From Pagrus major (taxonomy: Eukaryota > Chordata > Actinopteri > Spariformes > Sparidae), in contig NC_133234.1 in NCBI RefSeq assembly GCF_040436345.1, positions 12,647,446 through 12,711,445 of the forward strand: DNA of 64,000 nt, read 5' to 3'. The position numbers and the translations under genes were made by a program. Below the pieces are notes generated by a model that worked only from the letters and a program-made list of their open reading frames with translations, made no database searches and was not told the DNA's origin. Of this stretch, positions 37,601 to 51,600 are shown piece after piece. The first letter of the stretch is position 1. Each line of letters opens with the position of its first letter.

Positions 37601-39565
37601 GCTCTGTTTACTAGATACAGGAGCCGCAGTGGCTGATGGGACTCCATTTTGTTGGCCCGTCTCAGATTACATTGCTTGTCTGCAGGTGCTTTCAACAGAG
37701 GCCTGTATTGACAATTCTGAATTCGATATGTTTGGCTTCTTGTGCCTTTTTTATTGTTTTATTTTGACCACGGCCGTATTATGTGACCCTCTATAGACCT
37801 GCAATGTGAGTGTAAAAGTTACATAATGTGTGCTGTCACATCACGCTTAGATTGCTGACTGTAAATATGCCAAAGTAGGGCAGCCAGGACACAAGGTCTT
37901 AAATGTGCTGAGTTCATACTTGAGTAAACACATTATAGGCAGAAAAATCAGTTTGTCCAACATAGACCATCAATCTGTTAAGAACGGAGTCACCATTATT
38001 ACTTTGCAAAACAAGATACATTTCCCAGAATGTTTTTCTTTCCCTTATCAAGATCATATTTGAATTCTAAATTAAGTAATTCATTAAACGTTTGGGTATG
38101 TTTTTTTCTACTGTAGATAAAATCGCCCTGGTTCATGCTTAAGAATAAGCATAGTAAATTTGTTAGAAATTCAAAATTGCACAAAAACATTGTAATCTAT
38201 TATTAAATTAATATATGAAACATTCAGTGATAATGAAATCAGATTATACAGTATATTAGTATTATACTGTATCAGATGTAGCAGGTAATTGTTTTTTTCA
38301 CAGGGGCCAAGCAGGCACCACAGTTTTCAATACGATGTAGATTCACATCATAGATCTTTTTTATGAGTCTGGCAGACATTCAGATGGTCGTTTTAATACT
38401 TTTTACCAGAAAGTGAGACAAGATGCATCCAAGATTGCTATCTCACTGTCATTGTCCAAAAAATTCCTCCCACTTTAACTGCATATTGTTGTTCATGATA
38501 CATATGCGGGTAACACTTTATAATATATCATAGAAAGGTATTGCACACCAAGAGCTTTAATGAGTTGCTGATCACTGACAGTGGACTGGGAAGTGAAATA
38601 TGGCTCCATATGCAGTTTTCGTTAATTAGATAACGCTTTGGCCCTCAGGCTGTCTTCAAGATCAAGATACTGAAATAAAGGATCGGATGTTATGTAGGCC
38701 ACACCCTAGTAACACATGTGAAAGTGATCAGGCAATCATCCTCCAACACGAGGGTGGGAACAAACAACAAAAAGCCTACTGTGACTAAAAACTGAAATAG
38801 ACAGTAACATGATATAGCCGATCAAACTATCTCTACACTAAAAAGAAAAAAGAAAAATGTTTTACACCACATGAAGGGACTCAAACTCCACAATACTTGA
38901 GGTTAAATACCTTGGGTAGATTCTAATAGATATAAGACATAAGTTTAACATTAACATTATAAACACGTTTAACCAAATATCCAATAAATAGAGTTACCTT
39001 ACTGAGAATTTCCAATAGATATGCAGAAAAGGTAAAACATTAGCTTCAAATGAACATCCTCATCTAGATAGAGATATGTATAATAACAATCATCAATAAA
39101 TGGTTCATTTATGGTTAATTCAACTTTAAACCTTTACAATAAATAGTAGTAATAGTAGTAAAGCATTTTGTTATTTGTTAATGGTGAAATAAGCTTTAAT
39201 GGTGCAATAAGTACGAATTTTAGTTTAAAAAAACAAGAAATAACTAAAATTATCAACAGAATGTGAAGACATAAGAGTTTTGACATTATGTCAAAAATGT
39301 TAATGTATTGTGTACCACTCTGATCTGCAAGTCTGGACCGCTAACTGCTGCTAACTGTGCATGCTGTTAGCTAGTTAGATCAGTTAGCCGTGCAGCTGGT
39401 GGTGACTATGGTGATATGTTGGACTTGACATAGGGTCCCATGTTTTATTTAAAGTAGAAAAATAAAAATCATAAAAATAGATTTTTAGTCTATTAGTGCT
39501 ATCATGACCTCCTGTGACACCGTCTTTCTTCATAATGGCAGTTTGTTTGCACATGGATGTTGTGT

Positions 39566-39615
<50 letters not shown>

Positions 39616-42600
39616 ACACACAGACACACATACCAGTCTTGTGTTTATTGAGCCTCGGCTGCTGTTTGACTTCATGAGTTTATTTTGCATTCATTAAACC
39701 TGTCTTCTTCCTCTCATATGTGCAGGTCCAGAGCCACCACTCTACAGTGTAACCTACAGTCCAGGGGATGGAGCTGTGGGCTGTCCAGAGGAGTACGATG
39801 AGGTGAGGCGCCACACAAGAGGCTTAGCCTCATTCTGGTTGTGTATGTGGTCCAGTTGTTGAGACTTCAGTTCCCATTGGTGCACACACAGCAGCACAGT
39901 GTGTGGAGGTCACAGGCTGAACTCCCCGTGCCCTCTCATTCTTCCCACTGTAATTCACTGAATGGCTTGCAGAGCTATCATTACCACTCTGTGAACGTTC
40001 CTCAGACCCAACAGCCTGGTTTTGGCTGACACTAAATAGCATCTGGCAAGCGAGGCCTTCGAGTATTCTTTGACAAATATTGAATTAGCTGGAATGTGCG
40101 TCGAGTTTTTACATCTGTGTGAGTTGTGTTTTTACAGTTGTGGTTAGCATATCTGGAATTCCTGTCTCCTCTTGTGCACGGTACTTGTATATTTAACCAT
40201 CATTGTTGCTGGCCTCACAAAATTTTCAGTGTTTCTGCTATTGTGTGCACTCTGGCATTGCAGGACTATGACTGTTGTTTTAGCGGCTGTACATTGCACA
40301 GTATTAGCGCCCTCTCTTGATCAGGTCTAGAAATGCACACCCATGCACTATGATCAAAACTGCTCCACTTAAATCCATTTCACAGGCCTCATGAGTTGAT
40401 AGTTGTGTGATAAAATCAGACATCCGTCTAAATACTTTGGTAGAAAACATTTGCATCCCTGTAAATTTTCATTTAGAGTAGTGAATCTAGAAGGAGAGAG
40501 CCAACGCCTGCTGTATTATACGCTCTCATTTGATTTATTGATTCCTCAAAAGCACCAGAGCACAGTGAAGGCCTTGTTTAAAGTTTGTCTTTAAGCAAGA
40601 CTTTTTCTATCTTATAATAGAAAGAGAACCACCAAATTGAAAGTGAAATTAAGACACTTAGAGTTAGAGCTGATGTTAAATGATCCATATATTAAATTCA
40701 AGTTGTTTAAATGACTAAGTTAAGACATAGATCTTCCTCTACTGTGTTTCAGTAGTTCCTAAATGATGTGTGATACTGCTCAAAGGCTTGAATTTGCAGT
40801 TTTGTTGCTTTAGTTGTGTTAGACTAATGAAAGTGTTCAAACTTACATTAATTTAGTTTAGTTTGGGTTTAGCTTTTATTAGCACAAAATAAGGATACAC
40901 ATAAATTCAATAAAAAAGACTGCAAATACAATGTAAGAGAGGAAAGTGGCCTAAAAGTCCTTCCCTTATTCAAACTACTACTTAAAAACAGAACTAAAAG
41001 AAAGATGTAACAGTAAAAAAACTTGGGATAAGTAGATATGTTTCTTAACAATGAGGTTCAAAATTTTCAAAATAGGTAACAGTAAGGCTAACTACAGTAA
41101 GGTAACTGGAAATCCTTGTCATGTTGTGGAATATGAGTGGATATCTGATACAAATGAAAAAGTTATCTGGAAGATCTTTCTTTGAATTCATGAATTTAAA
41201 CTTAAACAAACATGTTTGAAAGACTTTTATTTAATCTATAAACAACAGTGAATATTTTCGAAATGGAAGTGCAGATTTATCTTGTCTGTTCAAGTGTGAA
41301 ATAATTCCTGAAAACCTCCTGTGAATTACAAGTAGTTTGAGATGTAGCAGTAGTTGATATGGGGAAAGAAAAAAGTCATCTGTCTGGATTAGTTTTTTCA
41401 AACTGGTCCTGGATACCGATATTAGGTAGTAAAAACATTCAGGTACCAGTATTCTTATATACACAGAATATATCTATCTATATCTATATCTAATATAACA
41501 CACGTTTACAATGATTCCTCAAATGTGGTTATCAAAAACAAAGTCCATAATGGAGGCTTGATATTTTGCTGGATTACTATAAAAATCAACTATTTATATT
41601 AGCAATTTATTGTCTAAATGACATCAGTGCGCTGAAACATTAAACTTCACTGGGAAGATTCTTTTTCTGCATTGTATTCTGCAAAAAAAGTATTCATATC
41701 GGGCAACATATACGCCGATACTGATATATTTATGATTGTCTATATCACGGGGGCCTAAACTTTTTCCCATAGAGGGCCAAAACTAAAAACTTCATGGTGG
41801 ACCACAGGCTGAAATCCAACACCTGTTGTATTAAGATCCAAATCGGTACTATACGGAAGCCCCAAGTGAGGCAAGTGAGAAAAACGATCCTGGAAGTCCA
41901 TTTTGAGTCTGATTTCAATTGTTTTCTCTCCTCGGTTTATGACCTGGAAATATGTGAAAAAAGTTTTGCCAGAATAACATTTAACGTTTGTTCACTTGCA
42001 TCTCAGGGCTTCTGTAATACAAGGAGTTACCTTAATTGACTGACTTCCTGCAAAAGTGTCACTCTGCCCACCGTGCTCAGATGAAATGAAAAATAAATAT
42101 TAGGGATCCTGCGAATACAAAAAAGCATTTTTACCTTACAAAACGTAAAGCAGCATAACCAGCGATTCATATTATACATTTGTTTTTATTAATTTGTATT
42201 TGTTTTACATTTGTCGGGCCAAATCAAACATTGTGGCGGGCCAACCTTGGCTGGTGGGCCCCGCTTTGGTAAGCCCTGGTCTATGTTATGTGTAGATACA
42301 TATGAACATAAACTGATTAAGCCTACCAAAGATTTTTTTTGCAGTTAAGAGGTCGGTTATTCACTGTTTACTGGAACACGTAAGCTGAATTTTGAGGAAG
42401 TTCGTATTTACGTTTGAAGTAGATGCCACACCTGTGTCCGCGGCCTTGTTTTTCCCCTTGGCTCTCTGGCAGAAAAGGGTTCCTTGCTCTCAATGGCTGT
42501 GCTGTTCTGCCCCTGTTTGCTTTCAAAACAGGCAAGGTGAGGCTGTTCAGCCGAGGCCTGGCATAAGAGAAAAGCAACGCCCCGTCCACCCCATTTTTTC

Positions 42601-45600
42601 CTTTTAATAAATATTTTCTGCCGTTGCTAACTTTCACATTTCCATCTCACAGTCTTCATGTCATAACCAGCTGTTTTTTGTTAAAGGTTTACAGATTAAA
42701 CAGCCACTCTGCCGTCCAGGTTAAAAACACGTTCAGTTGGCACACAGTCAGGCAGTTATGGCAGGTTGCTGTGATGAATGGCCCTCATTCCCTGTACAGT
42801 GTGTAAGATGTAGAACATGGTTTAATGATTTATACTGTCACTCTGGGCCAGGAAGTGAAGCTCCCAGGAGTCAGGAAAGATTAAACAGTTATTCAGTTGA
42901 TCGTGTGGCATTTTAACTCGGGCCTGCTTGATTAAGCATTACAGCTGACTTCTGCTACTCTTTGGACTTTGTCTCTGTCTCCTCCCCTCTGACCACCCAG
43001 TGGAGCAGAACGAGGCGTTACAGTGGTGTCACAGTATTTTTTTTTTTTTTTTTCTTCCAAACACGCTCTCTGAGAGTGAAGGTGAGGGAGCATTAGTAGC
43101 AGTTATAGGAGGCTCTCATGGCAGGCCAGCTTTCCTGTCAGTGAGCCCAGGCAGAGAGAATGGTTCTGGGCATGGTGGATAGCTCACTGGGCCCTGCTTC
43201 TCCTGATGCTTCATTTATAATGGTACGTTCATGCTTTCCGACATGACTCACCTGTCCAGCCTTCATTATTGCTTTGATACCTGATAATGTGTCTCTTGTT
43301 GCTAATGGCCTCAGATGTGGGTTTTTTTGGCATGTATCTGTCTATGGGCTGTGTATTGAGCATTTGGTATTTGTTGCTTGGAAAGCCTAAAGCTGGCTCA
43401 CTTTGTTGATCTTGTTGCTTAGAGGTGTTGGAGCAGCAGGTTTTGCTTGGAACAGCCATCTGAGTCACAGCAGACTGTCTCTGAAGCCTGTTTATGCGTT
43501 ATGATTTGTTTGGTCGCTGGTGTAATTGGCGTCGATACCTGCTGGCTAGACTGCAGGATTCAAAATAGATGAACTTTAAATGGCTGTTTTTATCCCCTAC
43601 TATTTGATCAACCCATAGGTGTGTTGTCCACCTTTTGCTTCATATTTATTGGAAAGTATCCTTATTTGAACTAAACCTGTGGTGTGCAGTACTGCTGCAG
43701 TGGATCCAGTCATTTCATAATTATAATCAGAAAACCCATGACTTACAGAACACTTGACTTATATTACAGAGTTTTTATTACGTTGTTGGTCTTTGGTGTT
43801 TTTTATATACATGTTTATATAGACACCTATTTTTCCCACATACTTTTGTACAAGATAGTTCTATCTGGTGTTATAGATTTATTGAAAAATATTGATGTTG
43901 TATATTGGAAATATTCTCATTATCAGCAGTATCAATGCATCAGTGACAGCTGCTATTTCTCGCTCTCCTCACCACTGCAGTGCCCACATAACCCGACCTC
44001 CTCCAAGAGTTGATTAACTTGGATGCTGTTGTTACTAACTCACAGTACACAATCCCTGTTACATTTTTCTTTTTATATAAATCTAGAATTTTATGCTAGT
44101 TTAGTTTCAGTTTACTTAAATTTGTTTTCACTGCTTATTTTCATCTGAGGTTGAGATTTAGTTAGTGATTAATAACCCTAGTTCTTAGCAGATGTGTCTA
44201 TTCCTGTGCAAGCACATTCAGAGCGATGGCAAACTCTTCCTTGTATGTGTACACATACTTGGCCAATAAAGGTGATTCTTATTCTGACCCACTCAAGTTT
44301 GTATATGTTAAGTTCCAGTCACGTTCATGCCCTGTTGTTGTTGTTGTTGTTACCTTCAATATTCAGATCAGTTTCCTCAAAATAAAATGTCGACTGTGTT
44401 GTCATGCTCTTCATCTTAAAACTTTTTTTTTATAAAACAAAAGAAAGTTCAGATTGGTGTGGATTTGTATGTTCTCTAATGTGTTTATTCTTGCTGTGTT
44501 TCTGTTACTGTAGCAAAATGAGGTGACAGACAGTGCTTACCTGGGCTCTGAGAGCACTTACAGTGAGTGTGAGACCTTCACCGATGAGGACACGGGGGCC
44601 CTCGTACCCCCTGAGATGCATGAGGATGTGGAGACGGACAGTGGCATCGAGGCCACGCTGCACGACCCTGAAGATAGCGGAAATAGGTCGGTAAAAATTT
44701 CACCTTCGACTATATACACAATGTCAACTTTGGCCGATAAGCTCGTGTTTCCTGGATATAAATAAGTCCTTTGCTTTGTGTTTGACGCTGAGAAGGCTAC
44801 TGGTGACCCTGAATAACTTCTGTAATACATCATCAGTTGTAATCCATGAGAACTAGATTAACATTATAATGCTGTTTGTAATCGCTGCTGGCTGCAGAAT
44901 TTACCGTAAATTTGTTTCAGATTTCCAGCTAAGGGTTAGCCCTGCTCTGACCTTTCACACAGATCACATGGTTTTCAAGTCTTTCATGCCCAACGCAGGA
45001 TCACTTGAGCTCTATTTGGGTCACCAGACAGTAGTAGTAGCAGTAGACAGCCACCATTTGATTGACCTAACGCCTCAAATTCCCCTATATAGACCAGTGG
45101 TGAAGAAAGTCAGTTGAACATATGGTATCTTAATAGACTTCTGCTTTCTTTTTTGTCCTTAATTGTCAAATAAATGGCTCCTCATGTGCTCGTACACCAT
45201 GTATCGTCACAGACAGTTTGAGGCAACACTTTCCGTAGTCAGCGGGGAGATGACTGTTGATGTTTTCAGTGCGGCTGCACAGGAAGACTCATTCAGAGAT
45301 AACTTGAAATGTGCACAGTGTGAGCTGCAGAGACCTTGAGCACATAAAGCCCCTCCAAAAATCTTTACCCGAGTCGGAGTGTCTGAGTTGATCATCCTTT
45401 GTATTGGCTGCAGAGAGTCTTCTCTGCTCATCTTCTCTGAACTCTCAGTTTATGGGGTAAACTGTCGATGAACACAGTAGGTGAAATATTTTTAGTGTTA
45501 TCCCCCTGCAGCCTGATGCGTTTTTTAGGAACCACTTGATATCTATTCATAGTTTTTATCACAGCAGATTTCTGTTTTTGGCCCACGGTTGCTTTGGACT

Positions 45601-48600
45601 GGAGTTAGATTCTATTATTCTTTTCTTAAAATGTGTAGTGGAGGTTTATACAACCAATTGCAATGTTTGTTTACAATAACTTGCTGGCGTAAAACTCCTG
45701 TGTCACATAGCTTAACTATATACAATTTAATTCCTTTTTTAAATGATGTTATTTCCAAATGCATGCTTGATACTGACACATAATAACAACACTTTCACTA
45801 ACATTGGAGATGTTGGAGACCTAATGTACCTGTTGGACGACAGACTTAAGAAAATAAGAAAGTTTTCCGAGAAGTAGCAGTCAGTCTGATTGTTGAGATG
45901 TTGCTATTGGGTAGATTTAGTTTATCAAAGACACTAGCAAAGAAACACCATGCATGAAATATGATACTGATGAATGTTAGTTACACTTGACGACCACAAC
46001 AGAAATAAACTAGTCATTCCCACATTATTACGGTAGTACTTGATCAGACCACACCCATCTTTGAACTTGGTCTTCATTTTGATCTCGACTACACACAAAG
46101 TTTCATGAATTTATCAATACTGATGGTGAGCCAGGGGCGTCCAGTAAAGTGTGAGTTGGGCCATCCCCCTAATTTCGGCCCCCTTGCTCGGACAACCCAA
46201 TCTTCGAACTCTGCCTTCATTTTGATCTCAACAACACACCTGCATCTTGCACAGTTGTGAAGCTACTGGCCTGCTGCCGAAGTACTCAGAACTATTTTCT
46301 GTGGTCATTCCTGCCACAAAATCTGTCTCCAGGACCACATTGCCATGATAACACACACATACTGACTCCAAAATGTGAAAACATTACCAGCGGCTGGTAA
46401 CAAGCTTGCTTTCACACATCTCCGCAGGTGACTAGTGTTGTTAAAGTGACGTGACTCGGTCTATATAATTTGCTTGGTGCAGCGTAAAGTGCCAAGTTAT
46501 CCCAGCCCCCCTCAACAACAGCTCAGCCCACTCAATGTAGTCCAAATAGTGGAGGTTGTCCTCTTGACTGACTGCTACTGCATTCCAAATCTCTTTCAAG
46601 TGTGCTGGTGTTTAAGTCCGTGTTTTTTGATAATTTACTGAATTCACGTCTTTATTTACTAGAACATGAGGATTTAAATTTTTACTGACTGAAGATGGTA
46701 TACATATATGTAAATGGGTTTGAATTATCTTCTGATGCATGATTATAGATTGACTGGATAGTTGGTGTGTAAAGGGTAAAGAGAAGAGCAAGTATGAAGT
46801 CTTTTGAAAATGGATTTGTCTATATCAGACAGGGTTGGTATTATGGCTTTATTATTGAGAATATATTGCTTTAGTCTTTTCCCTTGGTAAAAGACTGGGA
46901 TTAATTCCAACAGATGTATCAGTGTTGATAAGTAGTGAGTCATTTATACCAGAAAAGGTGGTAACAAAGTGTCTCTGTGCTGATTAGACAAATAGGATGA
47001 GATTTTTTATTTCCTAATCGTGAACCCCTTGGTTATCCTGATTAGAATTTGATCCATCCTCTCTCTTATTTTTAAGGGCAGGTAGTTGCTGCAGATGAGG
47101 TCTATACGTCTGTGCATGAATGTTCGTGTTGATGGAGTATTTAGGGCAAACACAAGGGAGGAAGTGCAGAGAACTGAGGCCTCATCTGCTGACTCTGTGA
47201 CCCGTCTGTCCGGCTTGATGACAGATCCGAGTGGTCTGCCTGACGGGGATGTGTTTGGACTTCCCATTCCATGATTGAGCCTTGAATTCCAGGAAGTGTT
47301 GAGTTGGCTCTTTTTTTGTTGTTGTTTTTCCCTTTTTTCTCTCTGAATCCCCTCCACTCATTCAGTTAAGTCCACTGCTGACGGGAACCTAACGCTCACA
47401 CTGTACGACTCGATGACCTTCATATTCTCTCATTTCAGCAGTCTGTTGACCAAAAGTTTGGAAAAATTGTTGCTAACTTGCCAGAATGAAGAAGCACTCT
47501 TGATTTATCAGTGACATAAGCATGTTAGAGTCTATCTTCTCTCAAACTCTGTGAATGGAGATAAGTATTTATATATGAAAGGGGTTTTCTGAGTCAAAAA
47601 CAATTAGCTACTTACACTGATTCACCGCTGAGTGTAAGTAAATGCCACAAAAAGGGCAGTAAGTAAGCTGAGATTTTGCAATACAGCCTGGTTAGCCCAG
47701 CTACCTCTAGTCATATTCAGGGTAGGAGTATATGCACTGGGCTGAGGATTAAGAATCTAACAGGATTAGCCTCCCCCACCCTCCAGTGTCCTACCCGTGT
47801 CCCCACACACATTTGGCCCTTGGACGGTCAGCAGGACTGTCTGTTGGCCGTTGCTTAGCCTCAAATCAGATTAACCCACTCGCAGTCAGCCCTTGCTGGC
47901 CTGGTACAGCCTCAAATCTTCTAGGGTGGCGCAGACGATGTGACACTGTAGATTGGCAGCTCATTAGTACCACAGACCCCTTGGTTGTTCTCCGGACTGG
48001 AGAGTTGTGTTTTTTTGTTTCAAATCGGTGTAGCCTGTGAAACTTCAGGATTCCACTCTGGTTGTCTGGGGTTTTGACTCCAGTTGCTCCACGGCTTAAA
48101 CGCCAGGGCAGCGGAGGGCGTTCAAAGATGCGTTCTCTCTCGTCGCCGTCCCTCTGTGCAAGGGACCTCAATGTTGGGCCAAGTAGTAAGAGCCTGGGTA
48201 AAGGGTAAGTGACTTCAGAACTGGTTGTGTTAGTATTCAGTGTCATTGACAGGGCATTGCTGCATTGTTTTTTGGTTAAAAGAGACTTAAGAGTGTTCAA
48301 AGTGTCTGTGTGAATGATTTTAGGTTTTCACACTGTAAATTAAGTTGATATTTTAGCTTTGAAGTGGATAACTGTCAAGCAAAATCAAACGGTGTGCCGA
48401 GAAAGCAAGCTTTTCTGCTGATTTGGATATCCTCATCCTGTGTGTGTTCAAGACTTCTAACATTTCCTGTTGGACAACAGGAAAGGCCAGTTTTCCTGTT
48501 AAGCGAAGATCAAATAGACCATTTACTGAAACTCTTGTTACTCTTGTCACATTCACAGCAAACACTTCCAGATCGCCCCAGAAGGTGTTCTTCATCAGAT

Positions 48601-51600
48601 AATCAGCCAGAGCCCTTTCTGTTAAGGACATCCCTTTAGCTTGACCCACATCCAACTGCATGAAGGTTCCTCTCACATGTCTCATGTGCTCCCAGCGTGG
48701 TTTCGCATTAACAACAACGCGAGACATTTTGTTTCAGCCAAAGCAGCCTTTGGGATTAATGTGAATTAACAGATTACCTTTGAAGAGGAGTGATTGTCGA
48801 ACCTGTCCAGATTGCCGCTCTTTACTTGCTGGGGGAAGATTAATTGTACTTGTTTGGGATTTACAGTAGTCATTTCCAGGCTTCTGGGTCCAACACAACA
48901 ACCATTAGCCAGGCTTTTTTAGAACTCGTTGCCCAGATACTATTGGTCAGGCATGTCTATTTTCTTTGAATGGATTCAAAAGAATGGCTTTGTTTGGTTT
49001 GGCAGAGATTGTGGCTTTTCATACCCAGTCAGACCTCCATTTTTGTCCTACGCTGTGTAAAACAAAAATAAAAACAGAATGCTATCAGATTCAAACAAAC
49101 TGTTTACCAACGTTCCCCAAGCTCATGTGATAATATTCTCTGATGATGATTTTCGTTGCCCCTGTCCGAAACTAGTTGCTGACGTCGAATTCAGAATAAG
49201 CTTATATTTACATTATCAATTCACTTTGTGAGGTAAAACATTAAATATTGTGTCTTTGTTCTCTTTTCAGTTGAATATATATCAAAAAGGATTAGCAAAT
49301 TATCACATTATGTTTTATTTTACAGTCTCAACTTTTTAGGATCAGGCTTGTCCCCTAACTTGACATGTTTTCCTTTTATTACAGCTCGGATCTAAATTGT
49401 AAACACTAGTGAGCACACGCACGCAAACACAGCAATCCATTCTTGTGTGATCCACAGGTTTTCCCTCAACTCTGAGCTCCACAACCACCAGCCAACCTTG
49501 GTGACAGTCATCGGCGGAGAGGAGGAGCACTTTGAGGACTTCGGAGAAAGTAACACCTCGGAGTTGCTGTTGGAGACCAGCGTGGAGGGGTCCGAGGGGC
49601 AGGGCGACTCCAGTCTGGTGCAGCCCCCTGAGCAGGTCAATGGCTCCTCACTGCTCTCTCCCAGGTATGAGCTCATCACACGTTTAAACTTTTTACTTGT
49701 TGAACTCTTATCTCGAATGAAGACAAAGTCATTTTGAAATGAGACATGAATATTAACCCTTCCTGATAAGAGATGTGCCACTGTTACATTCTCAGTTTTA
49801 AATGCCTCTATTTACGTTCTGCAGAGAAAATGTTTCTCTTTCAACAAAGACAGCGAGGTCAGACGTTGATAAGAGCTTTCTGGAGACGTCCTTCGTCCTT
49901 CCCACCCTTATCTGCCTCCTTTTTCTGCTGAAGGGCAAGATAAATGAAGTGTATACAAAGTTCATTCCATTAGTCTGAAACTCACTGCTGCTTTGTCATT
50001 AAAAATGTGTATAGTGGGCTAAATTCTCTTCTAAAACTGCGCTTCCTTTCACATTTAGTCAGTGTGAAGGTTTTATGCTCACACTGGTTAAGTCTCAAGG
50101 ATGGCGCCTGTTGCCAATCCTTCTGGGACAAACAGGTGGATGTTTTGTTGCTTTGAGTTCAGACATCTTAAGGAGTATCTAACAAGCTTTGCCTCAGGGC
50201 TGCAGGAGTACAGATACAGGTTGACCTTGGCTATATTGTGGTGTTTGTCAGACACCTTACTCTGCTAAATGTATGCACATACACAAGCTCCTTTTTATGG
50301 CACCATTCATTGTGTTGATGCTCCTTTTGTAGCCTTGTCCCAGTCATATTTTTCCTCCCTCCTCCTCTGTTTTCGTCAGAGACCCAAAGCTGGATAATGC
50401 GTAATTCCCACTTGGGTGATATTTCTGCGATTTGCCTTGCCAGGAAGCACTTAACAACTAACTGCTTGGTTTGTGTAGCCCATTGACAATACAGAAATAA
50501 GCTGGTCAAAATGGATTGGCATGAATAGGAATAGAAAAAGTACTACTTAGCTATTTGTGAATTCTAGGAATCTTTTCTATCATTTAAAGGGGCACTATGT
50601 GGTTTTTGAATTTTGATATTTATAATACTAATGAGGTAATGAGACAAACTCAGACATAGTTATCTTTACCATTACTGAATAAACAAGCGGTTCTCAGAGG
50701 AAATTAAGGTCCCCAGAACACTGTTTGAAGCTAGAAAGGTGGCAGGGTCCGCCACATATAAACATAAACAGAGTATGAAATGTTGTTGTCCTTTAAGGAC
50801 AGTTTGTTACTGAGTCACTGAAACGAAGACAATTCATTTGGTTAAAAATGACTCACTGATTATCTTTGTCTTCTGATTAAAATGTCTTCCCCAAAACTAA
50901 ATAGTGCACCGTTGAAGTCTCTAAATTAATTGTAACAGTGTGGTAAAAGGATACAGTAAATGGAAACGATATATATACAATGGGACAAAACACATGCAGG
51001 TTAATTACGACGGGTGAGAACCACAAATAAGAAATAAATTCAATCAGTAGATTTTATGTGAAAGCTTACATGGCGTACAAGTTGTGCAGAAATCTGCAGG
51101 TGGTTGACTAAAAAAAATCATACACAAAAAAAAAAAACTAACTGCATCCCACAAACTTCACCCACTCAGTGAGGATGCGTCACCATGTTTTTGAGCCAAT
51201 CATACTTGTTGCTGGCGCATGTAGCAGTGCCGCCTACGCGCACCCCCACACTTGTCCATCCACATATTACAGCACGTTGACAGCACGTACGCACTGTTGG
51301 GTTTGCCTCTGTTCTACAAACATGCACATGACTGTAGGCATTATTTAACAAAGTCGTCCTTCACGGTGTTAAGAGGTAAAGGTACAACAGTGCATATGAC
51401 CATCAAGTGACACTCACTCAAAGTCTGCCCTGCCTTGTTTCTGCCTACATAAACAGGAACCTGTGCCAGCGTGTTGCATAATTTAGAGCCGACTCTGCTC
51501 CCTGAATGAACAATCAGCTGGTAGAGGTGATGTGAGGAGAGCGTACAGACTCCAAACAATGAAATAATCTACTCTGTGTTTCATTTGTTTGCTTGAGAGC

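Noticed and set aside
47866-48300. 144-codon minus-strand frame within intron 4
   Set aside because: Composition looks random, with no motif, and no sign of codon bias or neighbouring exons.
48353-48727. 124-codon minus-strand frame within RAB11FIP3 intron 4
   Set aside because: It begins with an ATG and is fairly long, but it matches no family I know, has no splice or promoter context, and frames of this size are expected by chance in 64 kb.
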